A stretch of 64,000 nt of DNA from Pseudomonas mandelii (GCF_024138395.1 NZ_JAMYDU010000015.1:62001-126000); one strand, 5' to 3'. Counted from the first letter of the stretch, positions 8,017-17,143 are shown. Made by a program: numbers and translations. Notes: generated from the letters alone by a model not told the origin.

Positions 8017-9018
8017 ATGACATCGACTGTCCGTGGCGCTGCCCTACTGGGTTTCAAGGAATTCGCTGGCAGTCTGGGGATCGATCCGGACTTGGCGCTG
8101 GCTGAGGTTCATCTGCCCGCCAACCCGTTGAACGGTCAACTTTCCGGCGCTCAGTTCAACGCCTTGGTCGAGTTGTGTGCCGTGCGTTCGAACAATCCCC
8201 TGTTCGGCTTGCGGTTCGGCTTACGTCAGGGTGCGCAAGGTCTGGGACCCCTGCTGTACGCCATGCGCAGCACCGGCAACGTGGGTGACGCACTGACGCT
8301 ACTGACACGTTATTTCCATGTGCATAGCGATGGCGCGCAAGTGCGTCTCGAACGACAGGCTGGCAGCGCCCTGCTTTTATATGAAATCACCGATGGAGAG
8401 TTGACCTCGGTACGCCAGACTGTGGAATTGGCGATGGGGGTTGCCGCCTGCTTGCTCCACGAACTGATGGGGCACGCCTGGAAGCCGCGAGGCCTGATGT
8501 TGCGCCATTGTGCAGCGGTAAACCGCGGTGCCTACCGCGCGCTGCTGGGTGTGCTTCCGCGCTTCGACAGCCCCGTCAATGCCTGGGTGTTCGATGAGTC
8601 ATTGTTAGCGATATCGCTGGGGCCGACGAATGTCAGGTGTCAACAATTGGCCCAGCAACATATTGATGAGCTGGCCCGCGTGACGCTGCAAGAGCTGCCG
8701 TCTTACGTGCAAAAACTACTGCGCAGCAGGCTTGCCAGTGGTCAAGTCACGATTCGCCAGGTTGCCGAGCACATGATGATCAGCCCCCGCACCCTGCAAC
8801 GCTATCTTCTGGCGCAAGGCACAGGCTTTCAGGAGCTGTTGGACAACACGCGTCAGGCAATGGCCACGCGTTACATTCACGACTCGTCGATCAGCCTGAC
8901 CCAACTGGCAAGTCTATTGGGTTACGCCGATATGAGCGCATTCTCCCGGGCTTTCACTCGCTGGAACGGCATCAGCCCGCAAAAGTGGAAACAGCGTTTG
9001 CATCAAACTCATCGGTAA
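8017..9018 (+). CDS. AraC-family transcriptional regulator (Arabinose_bd-type N-terminus)
   Basis: A 333-aa activator-type regulator. Residues about 20-200 match the OruR/Arabinose_bd-type ligand domain common in Pseudomonas (NNPLFGLRFGLR, LGPLLYAMRSTGNVGDAL). Residues about 235-325 form the twin-HTH DNA-binding domain (VAEHMMISPRTLQRYL and LASLLGYADMSAFSRAFTRW). It starts 45 bp downstream of a 21-bp-spaced direct-repeat operator, the expected site type for this family. The paralogous AraC gene at 9024 follows after 5 bp, so the two are probably co-transcribed. Effector unknown. Confidence 0.9.
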   Translation: MTSTVRGAALLGFKEFAGSLGIDPDLALAEVHLPANPLNGQLSGAQFNALVELCAVRSNNPLFGLRFGLRQGAQGLGPLLYAMRSTGNVGDALTLLTRYFHVHSDGAQVRLERQAGSALLLYEITDGELTSVRQTVELAMGVAACLLHELMGHAWKPRGLMLRHCAAVNRGAYRALLGVLPRFDSPVNAWVFDESLLAISLGPTNVRCQQLAQQHIDELARVTLQELPSYVQKLLRSRLASGQVTIRQVAEHMMISPRTLQRYLLAQGTGFQELLDNTRQAMATRYIHDSSISLTQLASLLGYADMSAFSRAFTRWNGISPQKWKQRLHQTHR

Positions 9019-9023
9019 AAGAC

Positions 9024-10076
9024 ATGGCTTCCAATCCTTTCATTCGTGCACTCAGCCTTACGGGATTCGATCAATTCGCCCGCGGTAATGGTCTGGACCC
9101 AATCCAGATGCTACGCCAGGCCAATTTACCCGTGGCATCGCTGCGCCGTCCGGAAGATATTCTGGCCTTTCGTCACTATTGCGCTTTGCTGGAATTGTGC
9201 GGGCAGCGGTCAAACAACGGGTTGTTCGGCCTGGAATATGGGCTCTACCAAGGGATCGACGTCTTCGGTGATATTTTTTACCTGATCCACAACACCAAAA
9301 CCATCGGTGATGCATTGCGAGAGCTTCGCGCCAACTTCGTGTTTTACAACGGCGCGGCGCAAATCGACCTGGAGGTAGTGGATGGCCTTGCTTTGCTCAG
9401 TTATCGAACCGACGAGCAGGTGATAGACGGATTGCCTCAGGCAGAAGAACTGGCCTGTGGGGTCGGTATGCAACTGATGCGCACCTTGGCAGGAGGAAAA
9501 TGGCGGCCTGAGGCGATAATGCTTCGCCACGCGCCCATTGCAGATGAGTCAGTCTACCTACAGGCGCTGAGCATCGCGCCGACCTTCTCTGCGGCGCATA
9601 CCGGTCTGCTATTCGACGCTTGCGTGCTGGCACAGCCACTGGATTGCGCCAACGAAAACCTGTATCAGCTCATCGCTCAACATCTGTCCGGCATGGAACG
9701 CTTGTCGGCAGACGAGATGCCTGGCTACGTCAGGCAATTGCTGCGCAATCTGTTGCCCAGCGGTCGTGCGACGATCGAAAGAGTGGCTGACTGCATGGCA
9801 CTTAACCCTCGTACCTTGCAACGTAGACTGGCGCAAGAAGGCACGTTCTTTCAGCATTTACTGGATGAGACACGCCAGCAGTTGGTGCGCAATTACTTGC
9901 AAGTCCCGACGATAAGCCTGACACAAGTGGCACAGCTGTTGGGTTACGCCGATGTCAGCACCTTCTCACGCGCGTTCCATCGCTGGTTTGGTGTGTCCCC
10001 GCTGGAGTGGTGTAGACAGGCGGGGTTGCGCAGGCAGCCGTTGCTGCTACAGAACCGATTGAAAGGTCGGTCGTGA
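9024..10076 (+). CDS. AraC-family transcriptional regulator, tandem paralogue
   Basis: A 350-aa regulator of the same architecture as the gene immediately upstream: Arabinose_bd-type domain (NNGLFGLEYGLYQG, DIFYLIHNTKTIGDAL) and C-terminal twin HTH (VADCMALNPRTLQRRLAQEG, VAQLLGYADVSTFSRAFHRWFG). The ATG at 9024, five bases after the preceding stop, gives the same N-terminal pattern as the paralogue (FIRALSLTGFDQFA); an in-frame start at 8985 would overlap the upstream gene by 34 bp. Tandem duplication followed by divergence is the likely origin. Confidence 0.88.
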   Translation: MASNPFIRALSLTGFDQFARGNGLDPIQMLRQANLPVASLRRPEDILAFRHYCALLELCGQRSNNGLFGLEYGLYQGIDVFGDIFYLIHNTKTIGDALRELRANFVFYNGAAQIDLEVVDGLALLSYRTDEQVIDGLPQAEELACGVGMQLMRTLAGGKWRPEAIMLRHAPIADESVYLQALSIAPTFSAAHTGLLFDACVLAQPLDCANENLYQLIAQHLSGMERLSADEMPGYVRQLLRNLLPSGRATIERVADCMALNPRTLQRRLAQEGTFFQHLLDETRQQLVRNYLQVPTISLTQVAQLLGYADVSTFSRAFHRWFGVSPLEWCRQAGLRRQPLLLQNRLKGRS

Positions 10077-10221
10077 ACGTATTCCGGTGAACATGCGGTT
10101 CGCATTTTACAGGTCAAGTAACTGCTTTTTAAAGGTTTAAGAATACGGTGAACATCTGACATCGCCAGATCAAAGCATCAGCCAGCTACCGCTGCGGCGA
10201 CACATCACCCCTTCGATCCTG
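10077..10221. other. gap with a short direct repeat
   Basis: The gap between the second AraC gene and the convergent kinase-like gene holds two copies of CGGTGAACAT (10085-10094 and 10146-10155), 61 bp apart. No gene or clear terminator is visible. Confidence 0.3.
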
Positions 10222-10899
10222 CTAACGATCTATATCTACGGCTATCTCAACCGCATCAAGGCCGGCGCAGCGAACTTCGCCTACGGGGCATCGAAGGACT
10301 CTATAGATCTCAGAAATCACCTGCATCGTTGCATCTTCGATCGTTCCTTCATTCCGGCATAAAACCCAGCCGTGATCTGCAATCGCTCGCTCGAACGCCT
10401 CGGTACAAGCAACATGTTCTTCCAGCTTATGGATCACAGTACTGCTCAGCCCACGCCGTCGTGCCGCTGCCCTCGCCCATGAAATTTCAGGAGCGGTGAC
10501 AACCCCGACATGCAGGTCTGGCACTCGCACGTTCCGATCAATGTTCAACTGTAGAATCTCTGCAAACGGGACTATCCGGCGAAACGCGGCATCAGACGGG
10601 TACCAGCGATCGATCAAGATGATGCTGCCTGGTGGCTGTTTAGCCAGCACGTGCTGGGTAATCCAAGTACGGCTATCAGCAAAGCGCTCACAAACCTCCA
10701 ACTCCAAATCCCGGGTGGGATTTCTGACGAGTTTGTTAACGAGGGTCATTGTTTCACCCCTATAGGGATCGCTTTTTTTCTCGCAAAGTCGGATCACCTT
10801 TTTGTTGTCTGCCCGCAGTACTTTCGTAACGGCCTCCAACAGTGTGGTTTTGCCGGCTCCCTTGGGCCCATCCAGAGAAACAAACAGCGGACGATTCAT
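10222..10899 (-). CDS. thymidylate-kinase-like P-loop protein
   Basis: A 225-aa protein of the dTMP kinase fold. Walker A is GPKGAGKTT (residues about 11-19), the family's DRW motif is at about residues 97-99 (LIDRWYPSD), and an Arg-rich lid-like stretch (RAAARRRGLS) follows near residue 145. It is not in the usual housekeeping tmk context (mltG/holB), so it is probably an accessory paralogue with a different nucleotide or a non-canonical role. It stands alone, with no operon partner within 200 bp on its strand. Confidence 0.7.
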   Translation of the reverse strand: MNRPLFVSLDGPKGAGKTTLLEAVTKVLRADNKKVIRLCEKKSDPYRGETMTLVNKLVRNPTRDLELEVCERFADSRTWITQHVLAKQPPGSIILIDRWYPSDAAFRRIVPFAEILQLNIDRNVRVPDLHVGVVTAPEISWARAAARRRGLSSTVIHKLEEHVACTEAFERAIADHGWVLCRNEGTIEDATMQVISEIYRVLRCPVGEVRCAGLDAVEIAVDIDR

Positions 10900-11163
10900 T
10901 CTTCACATAACGATTGATATACGGTTTTTTTGCCCTGTTCGTTCGCTGGAACCGCTTGGCGCGATTACGCGAATCGAGTGGAGGGACCTTAGGAACTGAA
11001 CACTCTAACTTGGTTTCTGGCTGACGGGTCTCAAAATCCAGGGTTACACGTCATTGCCGTGAAACAGACCGTCAGCCTTTAGCGTTGAACTCAACGTCGC
11101 ACGTGCCGTCTAGCGCATAGGCGGGGCCAACACTCAGGCCCTGTACGTATCAAGGACATCGCC
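10900..11163. other. intergenic region, nothing recognised
   Basis: 264 bases between divergent genes. No ORF with a ribosome site, no long palindrome and no convincing promoter pair were recognised. Confidence 0.4.
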
Positions 11164-11424
11164 ATGACTGCTACCACCGCACGCTTGAATTACATACATG
11201 ACACCCTACTGGGCCCAATCGCGAAAAGCGCTCAATGCAATGTCGTCATTACGCCCATCACGCCGGGCGCTTTTCAGGTACAGGTGCTATCCCCAGTGCC
11301 AGAGGACCTGCACAAAGCGGATGCCTTGACCATTTTTCTTTCATCAAAAGAACACCTGACCGGCACAGTCGCTCATACGCGAAAACTGGATAACGGCGAT
11401 TTGGAATTGCAGATCGATGTATGA
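11164..11424 (+). CDS. hypothetical 86-aa protein
   Basis: I do not recognise this protein. It is 86 aa, soluble, without a signal peptide or membrane segment. Predicted alternation of helix (residues 8-23) and beta-rich segments ends in LDNGDLELQIDV. Base use resembles neighbouring genes. It is monocistronic, followed by a hairpin at 11500-11527. Confidence 0.55.
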   Translation: MTATTARLNYIHDTLLGPIAKSAQCNVVITPITPGAFQVQVLSPVPEDLHKADALTIFLSSKEHLTGTVAHTRKLDNGDLELQIDV

Positions 11425-11499
11425 CAATCCATCTCCAGGGCGTCTGCAATCAGCCATTGAGTGCGCAATGGTGATTGCATTTGCCACGGGCTGGACTGC

Positions 11500-11527
11500 G
11501 ACCTGCTGACTTAGGCATCAGCAGGTC
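11500..11527 (+). terminator. hairpin downstream of the 86-aa gene
   Basis: GACCTGCTGA (11500-11509) pairs perfectly with TCAGCAGGTC (11518-11527) around an 8-base loop. There is no T tract, so it is a stable hairpin lying between convergent genes rather than a textbook terminator. Confidence 0.4.
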
Positions 11528-11538
11528 GAGCAGGAATA

Positions 11539-11703
11539 TCATCGTTCGCCGCGTGTTCCCCCATGACTATGCTGCCCGCCGATTCGAGCTTTCTCCGCCT
11601 TGTCGGTTGCCACATTGGCGTTTTGTTCGCTTTTACGCCCCGCCTCTTTAACTTTTTGAGGGTCGTCGGAAAAGCCGTGATGCGGTTCTTGTCGCTTGGT
11701 CAT
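11539..11703 (-). CDS. 54-aa KGG-like stress-type protein
   Basis: Translated by hand: 54 very hydrophilic residues starting MTKRQEPHHGFSDDPQKVKE and continuing AGRKSEQ, with a second half-repeat DKAEKARIGGQHSHGG. A strong AAGGAG lies 7-8 bases upstream of the ATG. The pattern GF-x-DDPxKxxEAGxK resembles the KGG/GsiB-type repeat (GNFANDPEKASEAGKKGG) of the protein at 27515-27850 but is degenerate. Such proteins are general-stress/desiccation proteins in other bacteria; the role here is inferred. The plus-strand ORF across the same bases has no ribosome site and unnatural composition. Confidence 0.65.
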   Translation of the reverse strand: MTKRQEPHHGFSDDPQKVKEAGRKSEQNANVATDKAEKARIGGQHSHGGTRGER

Positions 11704-12022
11704 GTCCAATCTCCTTTAAGAAAAAACAATCGCCTTCATTGGAGCGGCGCCCTGAACCTTTGTCCCCCCGGCGCGACCAGCGGAAATCACCCCGCCATTA
11801 CGGTGAAAAAACGCGATTCTGCCCACCTAAGCAAGCGTCAACAGAACGTTATTTTTTCAAAACGCCTCAAAGAACCTCACAACCGCTAATCAGTTAGTCC
11901 GGTTTTTTGACACTTCCCCGATACGCGGTCACAACTTTTGCCCTCCGTTGGGTCATAAACGGTGGCTGTCGATGGAATATTGGCATCTACCCGAGGTTTT
12001 CGCCTGATACGGAGATAAGCTC

Positions 12023-15000
12023 ATGATTTTCAATGTACAAAATTTTGGCGCCAAAGGAGATGGCATCACTGACGACACGGCGGCGATACAAAGTGCAATT
12101 GATGCGGCGGCCGCTGCAGGCGGTGGGCAGGTGTATATGCCGACCGGAACTTATATCGTTTCGGGAGGTGAGGAACCCTCCGACGGTTGCCTGATGCTCA
12201 AGAGCAACGTCTACCTGTACGGCGACGGCATGGGCGCAACCACGGTCCAGGTGGCTGACGGTTCCGACACCAAGATCACGGGGGTCATCCGCTCCGCCTA
12301 TGGCGAGGAAACCCACGATTTCGGCGTCAGCAACCTCACCATCGACGGCAACCGTGACAGCACCACGGGCAAGATCGACGGTTGGTTCAACGGCTACATT
12401 CCCGGCGAAGCAGGCTACGACTCCAACGTCACCCTCGACAGCGTCGAGATCAAGGATTGCTCCGGGTACGGTTTCGACCCCCACGAGCAGACCGTCAACA
12501 TGGTCATCAAGAACAGCGTGTCCCACGGCAATGGCCTGGACGGCTTCGTGGCTGACTTCCTCAGCGACAGCACCTTCGAAAACAACATCGCGTACGACAA
12601 CGACCGGCACGGTTTCAACATCGTCACCAGCACCCACGACTTCACGCTCACCAATAACGTCGCCTACAACAATGGCGGCAATGGCATCGTGGTGCAGCGC
12701 GGCAGCGAGGACATCCCCTCCCCCAGCAACATCACCATCACCGGTGGCGAGGTGTACGGCAACGGCGCCGAAGGGGTGCTGATCAAAATGTCCAGCGAGG
12801 TGACGGTCAGCGGTGTCGACATTCACGACAACGCCAGCGCCGGGATACGCATCTACGGCAGCAATCACGTCGAGATTATCGACAACACGCTCACCAACAA
12901 TTCCCTGGGCAGCCCCGTACCGGAGATCATCATCCAGTCGTACAACGACACCCTGGGCGTGTCCGGCAAGTACTTCAACGGCAGCGATAACACCATCCAG
13001 GGCAACATCATCATCGGCAGCGACCTGTCGACCTACGGCGTCGCCGAACGCAACGAAGACGGCACTGATCGCAACGCCATTATCGGCAATACCATTAGCC
13101 ATACCAGCAAGGGTGCCACGCTGGTCTATGGTGACGGCAGTTACGTCAGCGCCACGGTGCCGATGACCACCGTGCAAGGTACGGCTGGCAACGACACCCT
13201 GCTGGGCAGCGCCGCCAGCGAGATTTTCTACGGCGTTGCCGGCAACGACACCATCAACGGCGGGGCCGGTGGCGACATTCTGGTGGGCGGTGCAGGCATC
13301 GACAAACTCACCGGCGGTACCGGCGCCGATACGTTCCGTTTCGCCGCTCAGTCCGACAGTTACCGCAACGCAACCACAAGCTTCGATGACACCATCACCG
13401 ACTTCGACGTCACCCAGGACAGGATCGACCTCGCCGGTCTCGGTTTCACCGGCCTGGGCAATGGCCGTGGCGGCACCCTGCAGGTCAGCTACAGCGCCAG
13501 CGGCGACCGCACCTACATCAAGGACTACGATGCTGACGCCAGTGGCAATCGTTTCGAACTGGTCCTCTCGGGTAACCTGACCAGCACCCTGACGGCCAAT
13601 AACTTCATCTTCAATCGTGTGGTCACCGGCACCAGCGGCAGCGACTCGCTGTTGGGCAGCGATTCGGCCGACACCCTCCTCGGCCTGGCGGGCAACGATA
13701 GCCTCAGTGGCGGCGCGGGCAACGACAAGCTCGACGGCGGTGCCGGCATGGACACCCTCACCGGTGGTGCCGGAGCGGACACCTTTGTGTTTGCCAATCG
13801 CCTGGACAGTTACCGCAACTACAACACCGGCGGTGCCAACCTTGGCGACCTGATCACCGATTTCGATATCAGCGCCGACAAGATCGACCTCTCGGCCATG
13901 GGTTTCACCGGCTTGGGGGATGGCAAGAACAACACCGTGTACCTGGTGCTCAACAGTGCCGGCACCAAGACTTACATCAAGTCCCTGACCGCCGACGCCA
14001 ATGGCAACCGCTTCGAAGTGGCACTGGACGGCAACTACCTCAACAAACTGACCAGCGCCAACTTCGTCTTCGCCACGTCGTCACCGACCAACCAGACGCC
14101 GGTGCTGGCCACGCCCCTGCCGGATCAGAACGCGACCGAAAACACCCCGTTCAGCTACGCGGTGCCGGCCACCAGCTTCACCGATCCGGACAATGACAGC
14201 CTCAGTTACACCGCGACCCTCGCCGATGGCAGCGCCCTGCCCGCGTGGCTGAGTTTCAATGCCACCAACCTGACCTTCACTGGCACGCCGACCAGCACCG
14301 CGTCCGGCAATTACAACGTGCTGGTCAAAGCCACGGACCCGGCCGGTGCTTCGGTGAGCGATAGTTTTGCCCTGGTAGTGGGCGATGCGCCCGCCAACAC
14401 CATCACCGGCACCAACAATGCGGAAACCCTCAACGGCACGGCGGGCGCCGACCTGATCCTCGGCCTCGGTGGCAATGACACGATCAAGGCCGGCACCGGC
14501 GCGGACACCGTCGACGGCGGCGCCGGACGCGATTCGTTGTACGGTGGCGACGGTGCCGACACCTTCCGCTACACCAATGCACTCGACAGCTACCGCGACT
14601 ACGACACCGGTGGTATCACAGTCACCGACACGATTTATGACTTCACCGCGGGCGTCGACAAGATCGATGTTTCAGGCCTGGGCTTTGTCGGCCTCGGCGA
14701 TGGCCACCATGGCACGTTGTACATCACCCTCAACGCGGCCGGCGACAAGACCTACATCAAGTCCGCCGAAGCGGATGCCGATGGCAATCGTTTTGAAATC
14801 GCCCTCAACGGCAACTACCTCAACACCCTGACCGCCAGCGACTTCGTGTTCGGCGCGAGCACCCAGCAGGACATCCTCTACTTGCCCACCCTCGGCCAAT
14901 CCAATGCGCGCCTGCTGCGCATGACGGAGGACGACAATCAGTCCGGCACCTCGATGCTGGTCAACGACCTGGACCGCTACACCTCCTACGACGTGCGCAG

Positions 15001-16855
15001 TCAGTTCACCGATGCCAATGGCAACGGCATCGACATCGCGGTGGGCGGCAGCACGGTCACCGGCCTGTCGACGCTCAGCGCCGAGGAACTCAAGTTGTGC
15101 TGGTGGCTGACCGACACTAACCAACCGGGGGCTGCGCTGTTGCGTGCCGTGACGCTGCTGCGGGACCAGCGCACCGAACTGCAATCCATCGATAACGTCA
15201 CCATGGGCATCGTTTGGGGCCAGGGCGAGGAAGCCGCCCAGGAGATCGCCCGCGCCACGGACAAGGCAGCGGCAGCAGCGGCCTACAAGGCCGCGACCCT
15301 GAAGGTGTTTGATTATCTGCATGCCCAGTTCGGCAACTTCAACGTGTACATGATTGAAACCGGTCACTACGAACAGGACGCGGCGCGTGCCCGTGGTTAT
15401 TCGGAAGAAAAGATTGCCTCCATCGTCGAGGGGGTTGGCTATGTCCGCGCGGCCCAGGAAGCCATCGCCGCCGAGCGCGCCGACGTCAAGCTGGCGGTGG
15501 ACTACACCGACCTCCCCTTGCGCTACGAAGTCGATCCGCTGGCGTATCCCGACGACGTCTGGCACCTGCATGAGGAGTCGGCGGAGATCGTCGGCCAGCG
15601 CTTGGCCGACTACATTGCCAATGACCTTGGCTTCCAAGGCAACCCCAACGACAACAACAGTGTGCAGGACATCTTCGACAACGCGCAGAACATGATTACC
15701 GGTACCGACCAGGCGGATACCCTGGTGGGCAGTTCGGGCAACGACACGTTGGATGGCGGCTTGGGCGCCGACACCATGACCGGTGGCAATGGCAACGACG
15801 TCTATGTGGTCGATAACGCGTCAGACCGCGTAGTGGAAACCAACACCTCGACCTCGCAGATCGATACGGTGCAGGCCTCGGTCAGCTGGACCCTGGGCGC
15901 CAATCTCGAGAACCTGGTGCTCACCGGCGTGTCGGCCATCAACGGCACCGGCAATGAGCGCCCCAACTTCATCACCGGCAATGCCGCTAATAACGTGCTC
16001 AATGGTGCCGCAGGGGCCGACAGCATGAGCGGCGGTGATGGCAACGACACCTACTCTGTCGACAACGCCAACGACACCGTGATCGAGACCAACAGCAATG
16101 CGGCATCTGGAGGAATCGACAGCGTGCACAGCAGCCTGGCGGCCTATACCCTCAGCAACAACGTCGAGCATCTGTATGTCGATAGCACTGGCGCCGCCAA
16201 TGGCACGGGCAACACGCTGGACAACACGCTGTTCGCCGGAGCCGGCAACAACGTGCTGGACGGGCGCGATGGCAATGACACGGTGTCCTTTGAGCGTGCC
16301 CAGTCCGGCGTTACCGCAAACCTCTCGACGTCAGCGCAACAAAACACCGTGAGTTCCGGGCTCGATACCTTGAAATTCTGCGAAAACCTGACGGGAAGCG
16401 CCTACGCCGACACTCTGTCGGGCAACAGCGCCGCGAACGCTCTGAACGGTGGTGCGGGCAACGATACGCTGGTGGGCGGTTCGGGCGATGACCGGTTGAT
16501 CGGCGGTGCAGGCACCGACAACCTCACCGCTGGCACCGGCGCGGATACCTACGCGTTTGGTGCGCTGTCTGACATGAGCGTCGGGGCTTTGCGCGATGTG
16601 ATCAACGGCTTCAAAAGCACCGAGGGCGATCTTCTGGATTTCACCGGCCTGGACGCCAAACCGCTGACCACTGCTGTCGATGCCTTCACCTTCATCGGCA
16701 GTAATGCCTTTGACCCTGCCGACGCTACCGGCCAACTGCGCTTTGCCGATGGCATTCTCTACGGCAGTGTCGATACCGACGCCACCCCTGAGTTCGAAAT
16801 CCAACTGGTGGGCGTCCAGGAGCTGCATGCCGGTGATTTCACAACCTTGGGTTAG
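12023..16855 (+). CDS. psmE: secreted mannuronan C-5 epimerase with O-acetylhydrolase domain (PsmE-like)
   Basis: A 1610-aa modular, calcium-binding exoenzyme that should convert D-mannuronate to L-guluronate in alginate. Residues 1-380 are the right-handed beta-helix A-module; the catalytic motif DPHE is at residues 152-155, the same numbering as in AlgE-type epimerases. RTX-containing R-modules follow at about 387-530 and 532-685, an Ig/cadherin-like domain at 686-790, a third R-module at 791-945, then an SGNH-type esterase domain at about 946-1215 with GQSNA (near 958), GQGE (near 1067) and DDVWHLH (near 1177). RTX repeats and a serralysin-like C-terminal export region (about 1222-1610) end the protein. 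This matches the combined epimerase/O-acetylhydrolase PsmE described in P. syringae. There is no Sec signal; type I secretion is expected. GGAGA lies eight bases before the ATG. Confidence 0.93.
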   Translation: MIFNVQNFGAKGDGITDDTAAIQSAIDAAAAAGGGQVYMPTGTYIVSGGEEPSDGCLMLKSNVYLYGDGMGATTVQVADGSDTKITGVIRSAYGEETHDFGVSNLTIDGNRDSTTGKIDGWFNGYIPGEAGYDSNVTLDSVEIKDCSGYGFDPHEQTVNMVIKNSVSHGNGLDGFVADFLSDSTFENNIAYDNDRHGFNIVTSTHDFTLTNNVAYNNGGNGIVVQRGSEDIPSPSNITITGGEVYGNGAEGVLIKMSSEVTVSGVDIHDNASAGIRIYGSNHVEIIDNTLTNNSLGSPVPEIIIQSYNDTLGVSGKYFNGSDNTIQGNIIIGSDLSTYGVAERNEDGTDRNAIIGNTISHTSKGATLVYGDGSYVSATVPMTTVQGTAGNDTLLGSAASEIFYGVAGNDTINGGAGGDILVGGAGIDKLTGGTGADTFRFAAQSDSYRNATTSFDDTITDFDVTQDRIDLAGLGFTGLGNGRGGTLQVSYSASGDRTYIKDYDADASGNRFELVLSGNLTSTLTANNFIFNRVVTGTSGSDSLLGSDSADTLLGLAGNDSLSGGAGNDKLDGGAGMDTLTGGAGADTFVFANRLDSYRNYNTGGANLGDLITDFDISADKIDLSAMGFTGLGDGKNNTVYLVLNSAGTKTYIKSLTADANGNRFEVALDGNYLNKLTSANFVFATSSPTNQTPVLATPLPDQNATENTPFSYAVPATSFTDPDNDSLSYTATLADGSALPAWLSFNATNLTFTGTPTSTASGNYNVLVKATDPAGASVSDSFALVVGDAPANTITGTNNAETLNGTAGADLILGLGGNDTIKAGTGADTVDGGAGRDSLYGGDGADTFRYTNALDSYRDYDTGGITVTDTIYDFTAGVDKIDVSGLGFVGLGDGHHGTLYITLNAAGDKTYIKSAEADADGNRFEIALNGNYLNTLTASDFVFGASTQQDILYLPTLGQSNARLLRMTEDDNQSGTSMLVNDLDRYTSYDVRSQFTDANGNGIDIAVGGSTVTGLSTLSAEELKLCWWLTDTNQPGAALLRAVTLLRDQRTELQSIDNVTMGIVWGQGEEAAQEIARATDKAAAAAAYKAATLKVFDYLHAQFGNFNVYMIETGHYEQDAARARGYSEEKIASIVEGVGYVRAAQEAIAAERADVKLAVDYTDLPLRYEVDPLAYPDDVWHLHEESAEIVGQRLADYIANDLGFQGNPNDNNSVQDIFDNAQNMITGTDQADTLVGSSGNDTLDGGLGADTMTGGNGNDVYVVDNASDRVVETNTSTSQIDTVQASVSWTLGANLENLVLTGVSAINGTGNERPNFITGNAANNVLNGAAGADSMSGGDGNDTYSVDNANDTVIETNSNAASGGIDSVHSSLAAYTLSNNVEHLYVDSTGAANGTGNTLDNTLFAGAGNNVLDGRDGNDTVSFERAQSGVTANLSTSAQQNTVSSGLDTLKFCENLTGSAYADTLSGNSAANALNGGAGNDTLVGGSGDDRLIGGAGTDNLTAGTGADTYAFGALSDMSVGALRDVINGFKSTEGDLLDFTGLDAKPLTTAVDAFTFIGSNAFDPADATGQLRFADGILYGSVDTDATPEFEIQLVGVQELHAGDFTTLG

Positions 16856-16863
16856 GCCCACAT

Positions 16864-17120
16864 CCTAGGAGCGGGCTTGCCCTAATGCGAGTCAGTTAAG
16901 CCGTAATGCGATCTGTAGCAGCTGGCGAAGCCTGCGTTCGGCTGCGTAGCAGTCGTGTATCCGGCTGATGCGGTCTGCCTGACATACCGCGATCTCTGAT
17001 TTTACGACTGCTTCGCAGCCGAACGCAGCCGAACGCAGGCTTCGCCAGCTGCTACAAAGAGTGCGTCGCGGCTGAAATTGCTTAACTGACTGGAATTGGA
17101 GCTTGCCCGCTCCCACAGGG
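16864..17120. repeat. long-inverted-repeat element nested in a REP palindrome
   Basis: A 202-bp unit (16890-17091) is bounded by perfect 12-bp inverted ends AGTCAGTTAAGC / GCTTAACTGACT. Inside is a long hairpin whose arms read GTAGCAGCTGGCGAAGCCTG and its complement. It is flanked by the two halves of a REP palindrome (GGAGCGGGCTTGCCC at 16868-16882 and GCTTGCCCGCTCCCAC near 17101-17116), as if inserted into it. Related copies are at 39277-39433 and 63315-63448. Confidence 0.65.
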
Positions 17121-17143
17121 GATTTGCAGTGCCGCAGGTAGAG

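Noticed and set aside
11563..11889. 108-aa plus-strand open frame over the KGG-like gene
   Set aside because: No ribosome site and unnatural composition; the minus-strand 54-aa frame has a strong ribosome site and a family-like pattern.
11987..13177. 396-aa minus-strand open frame opposite the epimerase A-module
   Set aside because: Repetitive Val/Ala/Asp composition mirrors the GC-biased epimerase codons; no family match.
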